This document shows, piece by piece, positions 44,009 to 53,700 of a DNA stretch of 64,000 bases (position 1 is its first letter; every line of letters starts with the position of its first letter). The DNA lies in NCBI GenBank assembly GCA_016718035.1, contig JADKEK010000001.1:744001-808000 (forward strand). Reading direction: 5' to 3'. This stretch comes from Bacteroidota bacterium (GTDB lineage: Bacteria; Bacteroidota; Bacteroidia; Chitinophagales; BACL12). A program made the position numbers and the translations under genes. The notes below the pieces were generated by a model. The model was not told the origin of the DNA and ran no database searches. It worked only from the letters and a program-made list of their open reading frames with translations.

Positions 44009-44124
44009 TTAAATATTTCTACCTCATGGTGTACCAATAATGTAATTAAACATAACACTGACATAACGCCTGTAAACAGTATTATCATTAATACTATTTT
44101 ACTATATCCTTTTTTGTTGTGCAT
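44005..44124 (-). CDS. Possible 39-residue single-pass membrane protein
   Basis: ATG 44124 to TAA 44005 encodes 39 residues with a short basic start (MHNKKGYSKI) and one membrane helix of about 22 residues (VLMIILFTGVMSVLCLITLL), followed by a hydrophilic end. Its stop overlaps the convergent thioredoxin-fold gene by 4 bp. The composition fits a real small membrane protein, but it could equally be a chance frame. No family recognised. Confidence 0.35.
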   Translation of the reverse strand: MHNKKGYSKIVLMIILFTGVMSVLCLITLLVHHEVEIFN

Positions 44125-44154
44125 AATTTCGGTGAACAACCAAAACCTGGTTTT

Positions 44155-44173
44155 GTTCAATAACAAATTGAAC
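44155..44173. repeat. Inverted repeat upstream of msrB
   Basis: GTTCAAT (44155-44161) and ATTGAAC (44167-44173) form a perfect 7-bp inverted repeat 30 bp ahead of the msrB start. It may be a regulator site; role unknown. Confidence 0.35.
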
Positions 44174-44203
44174 TTTTAAACAACACACTACGTTTACTCA
44201 AAC

Positions 44204-44608
44204 ATGAAAGAAAAGCGCCAATACACTGTAGTAAAATCAGAGGACGAATGGAAAACCTTGTTGACCGACGAACAATATCGTGTCTTGAGAAAAAAAGGCA
44301 CTGAACGTCCTTTTACTGGTGAATACGACCATTTTTTTGAAGATGGTGTTTATGTGTGTGCAGGTTGCGGTCAGCAATTATTTACCTCTACATCTAAATT
44401 TGACAGTGGTTGCGGATGGCCGGCTTTTGACAGGGAAATTGAAAAAGGAACTATCGACTACGAAACAGACCAGGGATTTGGCATGGTAAGGACTGAAATT
44501 TTATGCAGTAAATGTGGTGGTCATTTAGGCCATGTTTTTGACGATGGACCTACCGAAACCGGCAACAGGTTTTGTGTAAACTCTGCTTCGTTAAAATTTA
44601 AGCAGTAA
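44204..44608 (+). CDS. msrB: Peptide-methionine (R)-S-oxide reductase
   Basis: Repairs methionine-R-sulfoxide in proteins. The 134-residue protein has two zinc-binding CxxC pairs (CAGCG and CSKCG), the conserved SGCGWPAFD segment and the catalytic cysteine in GNRFCVNSASL (about residue 124). The size is that of a single-domain cytoplasmic enzyme. It is preceded by a small inverted repeat and faces the histidine kinase gene across 4 nt, so the two converge closely. Confidence 0.96.
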   Translation: MKEKRQYTVVKSEDEWKTLLTDEQYRVLRKKGTERPFTGEYDHFFEDGVYVCAGCGQQLFTSTSKFDSGCGWPAFDREIEKGTIDYETDQGFGMVRTEILCSKCGGHLGHVFDDGPTETGNRFCVNSASLKFKQ

Positions 44609-44612
44609 TTGA

Positions 44613-45662
44613 TTAAGCTTTTTGCAGGGTAAAGCCAAATGTGGAGCCCTCACCTATTGTGCTGCGTACATTTACATTTTGATTGTGTGCTTCAATAATG
44701 TGTTTTACAATAGATAACCCTAATCCGGTTCCACCCATATCGCGTGAGCGGCTTTTTTCGATGCGGAAGAAACGTTCAAATACACGATTGAGTTGCTCTT
44801 TTGCAATACCTAAACCATTATCGGCAATTTCTATCAGGATATTGTCGCCCATATTGTAAAACCCTGCATGAACAAATCCACCTTTGTTGCCATATTTAAT
44901 GGCATTGGAAATTAAGTTGACAAGTACTTCGCGAATTAATTTTTCATCTGCATACACATTAAAAACATGGTCGCAGCCTTCTTTGATAGCAAGTTTTGTT
45001 TGTGCTGCAGAAGCTTGCATTTCAAGTGACTCGTACACTTCTTGCACCAATGCGTTAATGTCAAATTTTTTATAGTTTAAGGCCAATTCACCACTCTCTA
45101 ACATCGATATGTTCACCAAATCGTCGATAATCATAATCATACGCTCGACATTTTTTAATGCCTTTTCGATGTAAATACTATTGATGGTAGGGTCTTCAAT
45201 CCCGCCATCAGAGAGTGTTTCAAGGTATCCCTGAATACTCATGATGGGCGTTTTTAACTCATGACTTACATTACCTAAAAATTCTTTTCTGTAATCAGCT
45301 TGTTTTATGAGTAAATCAATTTCGCTGCTTCTTTCTTTTGCCCATTCTATTACTTCATTGTTCACTTCTGAAATTACGTCCGACGACATTTTCATTTTTT
45401 CATCGGCAATTTCTTTAGTGGATTTAAGTGCATGAATGTTTTTATAAATGAGTTTTATTTTGCGGTAAATGAATTTTTCTACCGCTAAGTAGAAGATTAA
45501 AAAAATACTAAGAAATGCAATAAGCGGAATAACTACCAGTTGATAGGCTTGAAATTGCAAAAATGGAAAGAGATACCACGCCAATTCCAGCACCAACAGA
45601 ATTAATAAAATAATTCCAGATGAAGCCAACACTATTCGGCTCGGTGAAGCATTTTTCATCAA
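44613..45662 (-). CDS. Sensor histidine kinase (PhoR-like)
   Basis: A 349-residue membrane-bound kinase with two N-terminal helices (about residues 10-30 and 41-62), a linker, dimerisation/phosphotransfer domain with H134 in VSHELKTPIMSIQGY, and an HATPase domain with the N box LISNAIKYG, and G boxes IADNGLGI and MGGTGLGLSIVKHI. There is only a short periplasmic loop, like PhoR-type kinases. Its start lies 4 nt after the response regulator gene stop, so it is co-transcribed with it. The signal is unknown; phosphate is only a family suggestion. Confidence 0.9.
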   Translation of the reverse strand: MMKNASPSRIVLASSGIILLILLVLELAWYLFPFLQFQAYQLVVIPLIAFLSIFLIFYLAVEKFIYRKIKLIYKNIHALKSTKEIADEKMKMSSDVISEVNNEVIEWAKERSSEIDLLIKQADYRKEFLGNVSHELKTPIMSIQGYLETLSDGGIEDPTINSIYIEKALKNVERMIMIIDDLVNISMLESGELALNYKKFDINALVQEVYESLEMQASAAQTKLAIKEGCDHVFNVYADEKLIREVLVNLISNAIKYGNKGGFVHAGFYNMGDNILIEIADNGLGIAKEQLNRVFERFFRIEKSRSRDMGGTGLGLSIVKHIIEAHNQNVNVRSTIGEGSTFGFTLQKA

Positions 45663-45666
45663 CTAA

Positions 45667-46356
45667 TTAATGGTCAAATTTATAACCAATTCCTTTGATT
45701 GTCTTAATAAAATCTTCACCAATTTTTTCTCTTATTTTACGAATATGGACATCTATTGTCCTGTCGCCTACAATTACATCCATTCCCCAAATACGATTAA
45801 ATATCTCCTGTCTGGTAAACACTTTACCTGGTTTGGAAGCTAATAATTGGATAAGTTCGAATTCTTTTTTCGCGAGCGAGATTGGGTCTCCTTTAACATA
45901 TACCAGGAATTTTTCTTCATCGATGCTCAAATCGCCATACGTTACTGCTTCATTCACCGGTTCCATTACTGCAGTTCTGCGCAACAATGCCTTTATTCTT
46001 GATAACAGGATTCTCGGTTTAATTGGTTTAGTGATGTAATCGTCTGCTCCTACATCAAAACCCTGCACTTGAGTAAAATCTTCGTTTCTTGCGGTTAAAA
46101 ACGCGATAATGGTATTATCGAACTCTCTTAAGCTGCGCAACTCTCTGCACACCTCTATCCCATCCATTTCCGGCATCATAATGTCCAATAAAATCAGGTT
46201 TGGTTTCTCTGCAATAGCTTTTTCTAAGGCTATTTTACCATTTGCCGCCCTAACTACCTGATAATCATCCTTTAAAAGGTTATATTCTATTACTTCCAGA
46301 ATATCCGGCTCATCGTCCACAATCAAAATCTTTATCTTTTCGTTTTGCATATGCAA
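45667..46356 (-). CDS. OmpR/PhoB-type response regulator
   Basis: A 229-residue regulator: receiver domain (about 8-125; acidic D14/D15, phospho-acceptor D58 in LILLDIMMPEMDG, K at DYITKPIKPR) and a winged-helix DNA-binding domain (about 135-228; QEIFNRIWGMDVIVGDRTID, then the recognition helix region HIRKIREKIGEDF and IKTIKGIGYKF). The start may be M3 rather than M1. It comes just ahead of the PhoR-like kinase gene. TTAAC repeats upstream (46405-46422) could be its own binding sites. Confidence 0.92.
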   Translation of the reverse strand: MHMQNEKIKILIVDDEPDILEVIEYNLLKDDYQVVRAANGKIALEKAIAEKPNLILLDIMMPEMDGIEVCRELRSLREFDNTIIAFLTARNEDFTQVQGFDVGADDYITKPIKPRILLSRIKALLRRTAVMEPVNEAVTYGDLSIDEEKFLVYVKGDPISLAKKEFELIQLLASKPGKVFTRQEIFNRIWGMDVIVGDRTIDVHIRKIREKIGEDFIKTIKGIGYKFDH

Positions 46357-46404
46357 TTTTGATGTAAAGCTAAATAGTGAGTATTAACTCAAACTCAAAA
46401 TCGT

Positions 46405-46422
46405 GTTAAGTTAATGTTAAAG
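46405..46422 (-). promoter_or_regulatory. Tandem TTAAC repeats, possible response-regulator box
   Basis: On the minus strand the sequence reads as three overlapping TTAAC units (CTTTAACATTAACTTAAC), 49 bp upstream of the regulator start and 75 bp from the divergent hybrid kinase start. Such tandem half-sites are typical of OmpR/PhoB binding; autoregulation is inference. Confidence 0.3.
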
Positions 46423-46495
46423 AAACATTTAATTTACGTATAAGTTCCGGATTTCACACATTTGAGCTAAATCATGTAACTTTAAACGCAGAACT

Positions 46496-49123
46496 ATGAG
46501 TGAAAAGGCACCTTCAACGGGTTTAACGTGGAAACTGATAGCGGGGTTCATCTTGTCGACCGCACTAATTGGATTTGCAGCCTGGTTTGCTTATCAAAAC
46601 TTCAACAAACTGCTTGGTTCTGTTGAAACCCTGTCAAACCCTAACAATTCAGCAGAAGAGCTTCAAAATCTCATTTACAGCATGCATGAGGCTGATGCCA
46701 ATATGCGCAATTACATCATGACTGACGACCCTGGTGCTTTCCAGAGTTATATGACAATGATGGAAAACATGAGTGTAGAATTGGATGACCTTAAACAGGA
46801 TAGGAATTTTGCTTCCAATGAAAAAAGCCTGGACTCTCTTGAGGACTACTTAAACGACAAAGCCGATTTGATGTATTCATTAGTGATTTTTAAAAAATCC
46901 AGTGAATATGAACGCTTAAACAGTAAAGCACTAGCAAAAATTTCATCCAATTTGGACGATGAAGGTGGGTTTACGAGCGCTAAATCAGATAATGTCACTA
47001 CCAAAACGCCTACAATAAAACAACCTTCTATCAAACAGGCTGAAAGTACCACGGATAAATCCAAAAAGACAAAAAAGGAAAAAGACAAAGATGAAGGCTT
47101 TTTGAAGAACTTATTTTCAGGAAAAAATAAAAATAATAAAACCCAAACTTCCGACCCAACAATTGTCGCGCTAAAAGACAGTACAAATAATTCGAAATCA
47201 ACAGCAGAATTACAGTTTGATATTTCCAATAATCCCTCAGTTGATGTTGAAGATGTCCGTCAAGTACTGAGAGAAATTGAAAATGAACAACGACAATATA
47301 ATACGACATTAACCATCAAAGAACTTGAAATATTAGCCAGCGATAAAATCATTATCAAAAAAATAAATGAACTGATTGACCGTATAAAGTCAGAACAAAT
47401 TACATTGCAACAAGCACAATTAATTGCTGCCAACAACAATGCAAAGCGCTCATCTCAAACCATGCTGATAATTGCATCAATAGCATTATTAAGTGGATTA
47501 GTTTTTATGGGAATTATTTTAGTTGATATTAATCGCAGCAACCGTTATAAAAAAGAACTCATAGTTGCTCGCAATCGTGCTGAATATCTGGCGCATGCCA
47601 AAGAGGAATTTTTAGCTAATATGAGCCATGAAATTCGTACTCCTTTGAACGCAATAATTGGCTTTAGCGAACAAATGGAGAGCACTCCCCTGCAACCATC
47701 ACAGAAAAAATATATTAAAGCAGTTAGCAATGCCGGTGCTCACTTATTAAATACGGTAAACGACATACTCGATTTATCAAAAATAGAAGCCGGGAAATTA
47801 GCCATCGATGATCAACCCTTTAAACTTAAAGAAGCCATTGATGAAGTAGTTTCAATAATGGAAATTAAAGCCAAAGAAAAACAACTAACGTTAACTGTTT
47901 CGCCAATAGATTTTGCAAACGAATATGTGATTGGTGACGCTTTCCGAATTAAACAAATACTTTACAATATTGCAGGCAACGCTATTAAATTTACTGACAA
48001 AGGCAAAATAGAAATTTCCGGAAGTGCCAAAAAACACAAATCAGAAATCGAGTATCATATTCATGTTACTGATACAGGAGTTGGCATAGCTCCAGACAAA
48101 ATTGATAAAATATTTGAAAGCTTCGAACAAGCCGAAAATGCGATAACTCGAAAATTTGGTGGCACAGGACTAGGATTAAGTATTTCGAAAAAATTGGCTG
48201 CTTTAATTGGGGGCAATATTGCTGTAAAAAGCGAAATCAATAAAGGCAGTACTTTTACAATTACACTTCCTTTACCTGTTGCTGATGAAAAAACGATTAG
48301 CACCATATTGCACGAACCTACCACACATATTGATTTACATGGCATGGAAATATTAGTAGTTGACGATGAGCCATTTAATCTCATGTTGGCTGAAGTTATT
48401 TTGAAAAAGTATGGAGCAATTATAACGGTGGCTGTAAATGGCAAAGAGGCATTCGATAAAATTGAATTACAAAATTTTGACATTGTTTTAGCCGATTTAC
48501 ACATGCCTGAAGTGGATGGCTATATGTTGGCCAATAAAATTCGTGAAAAATACTTGCAAGTGCCATTAATTGCATTAACAGCTAATGTTATGCAAAACGA
48601 TATGGTTAAAATCAAAAAAAGCGGGTTCAATGATATACTGCTAAAACCCTATAAAGAAAAAGCTTTGTTAGATATCATTGCAAAATATGCACCGGTTGTT
48701 ATTGGAGAACATGATCCTGAAAATCCGCAAATGCAATTGGAAACAAACAGCGACATCAAAGCTGCAGAAGAACCAAATTTGTATAGTCTTGATGAAATCC
48801 GAAAATTTGCGGATAATGACAATAGTATTTTAGTTGCTATTGTAGAGTCTTTTATTCAGAATAATTCGCTTAATTTATTTACACTAAAAGATGCATCTGA
48901 AAAAAACGATTTACATACAGTAAGAAATACGGCACATAAAATGTTACCTTCTTACAATCACTTTCACGTGCTTACCTTAATCAGTGATTTAAAAAAATTA
49001 GAAATTGTGGAAGAGATTTCCCCGGTAGATTTAATTAATTGTTATTATCAAATTGAAAAAGTAAGTAAAGAAGTATTTACACTGCTTGAACAGGATTGTC
49101 GAACCTTATCCTTCGTTAAATAA
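46496..49123 (+). CDS. Hybrid sensor histidine kinase with receiver and HPt domains
   Basis: An 875-residue membrane kinase: helix 1 (about residues 12-33), a periplasmic region resembling a four-helix/CHASE3-type sensor (about 40-135) with a low-complexity Lys-rich insert (about 180-225), helix 2 (about 322-345), HisKA with H378 (MSHEIRTPLNA), HATPase with DTGVGI and GGTGLGLSIS, a receiver with D667 (LADLHMPEVDG) and a C-terminal HPt domain with H814 (TAHKMLP). The full phosphorelay in one protein suggests H-D-H transfer to an external regulator. It is convergent with the NtrC-type regulator gene across 1 nt, a possible partner. Confidence 0.9.
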   Translation: MSEKAPSTGLTWKLIAGFILSTALIGFAAWFAYQNFNKLLGSVETLSNPNNSAEELQNLIYSMHEADANMRNYIMTDDPGAFQSYMTMMENMSVELDDLKQDRNFASNEKSLDSLEDYLNDKADLMYSLVIFKKSSEYERLNSKALAKISSNLDDEGGFTSAKSDNVTTKTPTIKQPSIKQAESTTDKSKKTKKEKDKDEGFLKNLFSGKNKNNKTQTSDPTIVALKDSTNNSKSTAELQFDISNNPSVDVEDVRQVLREIENEQRQYNTTLTIKELEILASDKIIIKKINELIDRIKSEQITLQQAQLIAANNNAKRSSQTMLIIASIALLSGLVFMGIILVDINRSNRYKKELIVARNRAEYLAHAKEEFLANMSHEIRTPLNAIIGFSEQMESTPLQPSQKKYIKAVSNAGAHLLNTVNDILDLSKIEAGKLAIDDQPFKLKEAIDEVVSIMEIKAKEKQLTLTVSPIDFANEYVIGDAFRIKQILYNIAGNAIKFTDKGKIEISGSAKKHKSEIEYHIHVTDTGVGIAPDKIDKIFESFEQAENAITRKFGGTGLGLSISKKLAALIGGNIAVKSEINKGSTFTITLPLPVADEKTISTILHEPTTHIDLHGMEILVVDDEPFNLMLAEVILKKYGAIITVAVNGKEAFDKIELQNFDIVLADLHMPEVDGYMLANKIREKYLQVPLIALTANVMQNDMVKIKKSGFNDILLKPYKEKALLDIIAKYAPVVIGEHDPENPQMQLETNSDIKAAEEPNLYSLDEIRKFADNDNSILVAIVESFIQNNSLNLFTLKDASEKNDLHTVRNTAHKMLPSYNHFHVLTLISDLKKLEIVEEISPVDLINCYYQIEKVSKEVFTLLEQDCRTLSFVK

Positions 49124-49124
49124 C

Positions 49125-50582
49125 TTACTCGTCTTCATTGCCGGTTAGTATTTTGTATAATTTCATTTTATTATACAATGTTTTTCGGTCAATTTTCAAC
49201 AAAGTAGCAGCTTTGCTTTTGTTATAATTTACTTTTACTAAAGTATTTATGATTAATTCACGTTCTGTTTTTTCTGCGAGTGATTTTAAATCACTTGGTT
49301 GTTCAACGTGATTTTGAGTATTAAATTGATTGGTATTATGCGCATTTGAATCGTCCCGTTTTTCAAAAACAATTTCATGCGGTAACGTTTCCTTTTTAAC
49401 CAAATTCCCACTGGTGAGCAATACAGCCCTACGAACCACATTGCGCATTTCACGTAAATTGCCCGGCCATGAATATTTTCTGAAAATGGCTTTTACCTCA
49501 TCATCAAAATCATCTACCGATTTACTTAATTCTGTATTCGCCAAGTTTAAAAAATGGCCTGCAAAAATATCGATATCTGTGCCTCTGTCTCTTAAAGATG
49601 GAACAACGATTGTAAACTCATTTAACCGGTGATATAAATCTTCTCTGAAATTGCCCTTTTTAACAGCTTCCATTAAATCTTCGTTGGTCGCAACAATTAT
49701 TCTTACATCTATTTCAACATCCTGATTGCTACCAATTTTTCTGATTCTGCGTTCTTGAATTGCACGCAATAATTGCACTTGAATTTCGTAGGTTAAATTA
49801 CCAATTTCATCAAGAAATATAGTTCCACCGTCTGCAAATACAAATTGCCCGGTTTTATCGGAAATAGCCCCGGTAAATGACCCTTTTATATGCCCGAATA
49901 ATTCACTAGCTGCAAGTTCTTTACTAAGCGCACCACAATCAATCGACACAAACGGTTTATGTGAACGACTGCTTTTTTGGTGAATCATTTTTGCCACATA
50001 TTCTTTTCCCGTTCCACTTTCTCCGTTAATAATTACCGATAAATTAGTTGGTGCAACAACATCGATATATTGCATTATTCGGTTAGCCGTATCACTGTTC
50101 CCCTCAACGTATTCAAATCCGTTTTTTAAGGTACTTTTTTTACCTGTTGGATGTTCATTTTTACCGGCAACTTGCGCAGGTGGTGGCACCACCATAATGT
50201 CTTTATCCCGGTTTAACGCATTTTTTATTGTCAATAAAATCTCATCAGGATTCACAGGCTTGGTAACATATTCGTAAGCACCAATTTTCATTGCTTTTAC
50301 AGCAATACGAATATCTGCATACGAGGTCATAATAATTACCGGGGTCCCGGGTTTAATTTCTCGAATATTCTCCAATAATTCCAACCCATCAGTATCTGGT
50401 AGCCTAAAATCGCTTAAAACAATGTCGAAGTTGTTATTTTTAACTTGATTAATTGCTTCTGCACCTGAAAAGGCTGTTTCTGTAGCAAAATCCTTCTTGC
50501 TCAAAAAGCTTTTCAGCATGAGGCAAAAAGTGGGATCATCATCAATTATGAGTACAGACGGGCGCATTTTGGTAATTGTCAT
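49125..50582 (-). CDS. Sigma-54-dependent (NtrC-family) response regulator
   Basis: A 485-residue transcription activator: receiver (about 8-125; D14-D16, D58 in LSDFRLPDTDG, K at EYVTKPVNP), AAA+ domain (about 165-400; Walker A GESGTGKEYVAK, sigma-54 contact loop GSFTGA instead of the usual GAFTGA, Walker B-like GTIFLDEIGNL) and a Fis-type helix-turn-helix at the C-terminus (KSKAATLLKIDRKTLYNKMK). It would activate sigma-54 promoters when phosphorylated. The hybrid kinase gene ends 1 nt away and converges, making it a plausible phosphodonor. Confidence 0.92.
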   Translation of the reverse strand: MTITKMRPSVLIIDDDPTFCLMLKSFLSKKDFATETAFSGAEAINQVKNNNFDIVLSDFRLPDTDGLELLENIREIKPGTPVIIMTSYADIRIAVKAMKIGAYEYVTKPVNPDEILLTIKNALNRDKDIMVVPPPAQVAGKNEHPTGKKSTLKNGFEYVEGNSDTANRIMQYIDVVAPTNLSVIINGESGTGKEYVAKMIHQKSSRSHKPFVSIDCGALSKELAASELFGHIKGSFTGAISDKTGQFVFADGGTIFLDEIGNLTYEIQVQLLRAIQERRIRKIGSNQDVEIDVRIIVATNEDLMEAVKKGNFREDLYHRLNEFTIVVPSLRDRGTDIDIFAGHFLNLANTELSKSVDDFDDEVKAIFRKYSWPGNLREMRNVVRRAVLLTSGNLVKKETLPHEIVFEKRDDSNAHNTNQFNTQNHVEQPSDLKSLAEKTERELIINTLVKVNYNKSKAATLLKIDRKTLYNKMKLYKILTGNEDE

Positions 50583-50717
50583 TTAAAGGACGGCTCAAAT
50601 ATAGTCCAACTTAGCCAAACAGGCACCACAAAATGTGGGGATTATCGGTGAATAAATTTTTTTTCCATTTCTAAACATCCTTATATACTTTTACAGCCTC
50701 TTTCTTTTCATACTAAT

Positions 50718-53700
50718 ATGCGACTTATGTTAAAATCTTTACTTGCCCGAACTAAGGCTGTTTTCCTGATAACAGGATTCCTTATGTTAGGAAATGCAGC
50801 ATTTGCTGATTATTGCGTTCCCGATTATGTTTTCGGAACCAGTGATGACGATTATATCGACGGTGTTGAACTTGGCGATATATCCAACTTCTCAGGTCCT
50901 GGTGACGATTGGAACGATTTCACAGATTTTTCCACAACATTAATTCCGGGTTTAACCTATGACCTAACAGTGTATAACACACCGTCATGGACTGAGGAGT
51001 ATATGGCTTGGATAGATTATAATCAAGATGAAGTGTTCAGCGACGATGAACGTTTGACTCCTGATAACGTGGTGCTTACTGAAGGCGCTTCTGCGGTAAT
51101 CTCATTTACTGTACCATTTGGTGCGTTACCGGGTGCCACAAGAATGAGGGTTATGTGTGTTTATTTTCCTGGCGTATTAATTGACCCTTGTCCTGCAGGT
51201 ATATATAATTACGGTGAAGCTGAGGATTATACCATAAACATTCCTGCAGCCGGACCTTATGATATCGGCGCTACTGCAATAAATGATCTTAATTCTGCAT
51301 GTGGTATGGGTATTACTCCAATCTCAATCAATATTACCAATTTCGGTACAGAACCTACAGGTTCATTCCAAATTGCATATCAAATAAATGATCCAGTTTT
51401 AGGTTTATTACCAGTTGTTACTGAAACTTATCCCGGACCAGCAATTCCAAGTTTAACTTCAGCTACTTATACTTTTACAGATTTAGCTGATTTTTCAAAT
51501 ATTGGTGAATATACAGTTACTGCTTACACGATATACCCTGCAGATGCTGAACCTTTAAATGATCAAAAAGAAATCTCATTTACATCAATTCCTGTTGTAA
51601 CTACTTATCCATATTATGAAGATTATGAAGCTGGCACCGGTGGTTGGTTACCTGGTGGCACCGAAAGCACTTGGGAATTGGGAACACCTGCAGGTTTTGC
51701 TATTATAGGCGCTCCTCCTGCAACTCCTGGAAGCTTAAATTCCTGGACAACTGAATTAGATGATTATTATGCACTTAACGAAAAGTCATTTGTTGAATCA
51801 CCTTGTTACGACTTCTCTTCTTTATCATTTCCATTTATGGAATTTGATTTGAATTATGATATCCAATTGTACGACGATGGCGCTAAAATGCAATACTCTA
51901 CTGATGGAGGTGCAAGCTGGGCCGACCTTGGTGCAATTGGTGAAGGCGAAAATTGGTATAACCACAATGGTTGTTATGCTATGTGGCCAACTTTCTATAT
52001 TGATAATTATGATGGATGGTCAGGCAACAGCGCAGGTTGGTTACATGCCTTCCTGAATTTAGATTTCCTTGCAGGTGAAACTGATGTTAAGTTTCGATTT
52101 GTATTCGCATCATCAAATTATTGGAATTTTAATGACGGATTTGCATTTGATAATATGTGGATAGGCGATCCTTATCCAAATGATCTTGGTGTTTCATTAT
52201 TAATGGATCCGGAATCTGGTCCATTCTTAACAGCAACAGAAACTGTTACTGTTGAGATTACCAACTACGGAACCTTACCACAATCAAGTTTCCCTGTAGC
52301 ATTCCAGGTTGATGGCGGATCAGTCATATCAGAAACATTTGGCGGTACTATTGCACCGGGAACTACTGCAACACATACTTTCATCGGTACAGCAAACTTA
52401 TTAGCATTGGGTGATTATGAGTTTAAAACCTGGACTAACCTTGCAACAGATGAAGATGAATTGAATGATACATTAATCACCGAGGTAAGCAGCCTGTTAC
52501 CAATTGCTGATACTGGTGCTTATTATATTTATAGCAATACAACCGGTGGTGAACCTTGGTTTGTTGTTTCTAATGATACACACATGGACGATGTTTTTGG
52601 AGCAGGTCTATGGTCAACCAACTACTTTGAAACTGTTGATCCTGTTGAATTATTTAGTGTAAACAACTGCTTTGTGTATTTAGAAGGTTCAGATGGCCAT
52701 GCTGAAGAAATGAAGACGTTTTTAAATGCTAATATGGATTTAATTGAAGATTGGGTTGCAGCCGGTGGTCATTTGTTTATGAATGCTGCACCTAATGAAG
52801 GCACTGGAATGAACTTTGGATTTGGTGGAACAACTTTAAACTATCCATGGTATTCCGGTTCTGTAACTGCGAGCGACCCGCTTCATCCAATTTGGTCAGG
52901 TCCTTTTACACCTACAACAACTACCATGACTGGTGGTAGTTTTGGACATGCTAATGTATCAGGTTCTGACTGGACACCACTTGTTTATGATACATTTAAT
53001 CCTGAAAAAATTATTGCTGCTGAAAAATCATGGGGAGCAGGTATGGTGGTGTTTGGTGGTATGACAATGACTGACTTCCACAACCCTCCTACTGAGGCTG
53101 CTAACTTCCGTAAAAATATTATCAGTTACTTGAAAACCTGTACCTTATCTAACGATGATGTTGGCGTTCAGGCTATGATAGCACCAACTAATGGTTGCGA
53201 TTTGACTGATGAGGAAAGTGTTACTATTAAAGTGAAAAACTATGGTTTCTTACCGCAAACTAATATACCTGTAAAATACCAGGCTGATGGCGGTGCAATC
53301 GTATCTGAAATAATGCCAGGCACCTTATCTGCTGGTGAAATTGGTGAATATACATTTACTACAACAGCTGATTTATCAGGTTTAGGCACACATGATTTAG
53401 TAGCCTGGACCGACCTTGCTGCTGATACTATTTATGATAATGATACCACTTATCGTACTATTTTAAATATCCCTTATATCACTTCATTCCCTTATTTAGA
53501 AACTTGGGAATCTGGTACTAATGACGGCTGGTATACTTATGGTGCAGCCAATACCTGGGAGCTTGGATACCCTGCAGGACCGGTAATTAATACCCCTCCT
53601 ATTGCCACACCAGGAAGCCAGTATTCATGGGCTACCTCGTTAGCAGGAAATTATAATGACGATGAGACTTCTTACCTTGAAAGTCCATGTTTTAACATTA

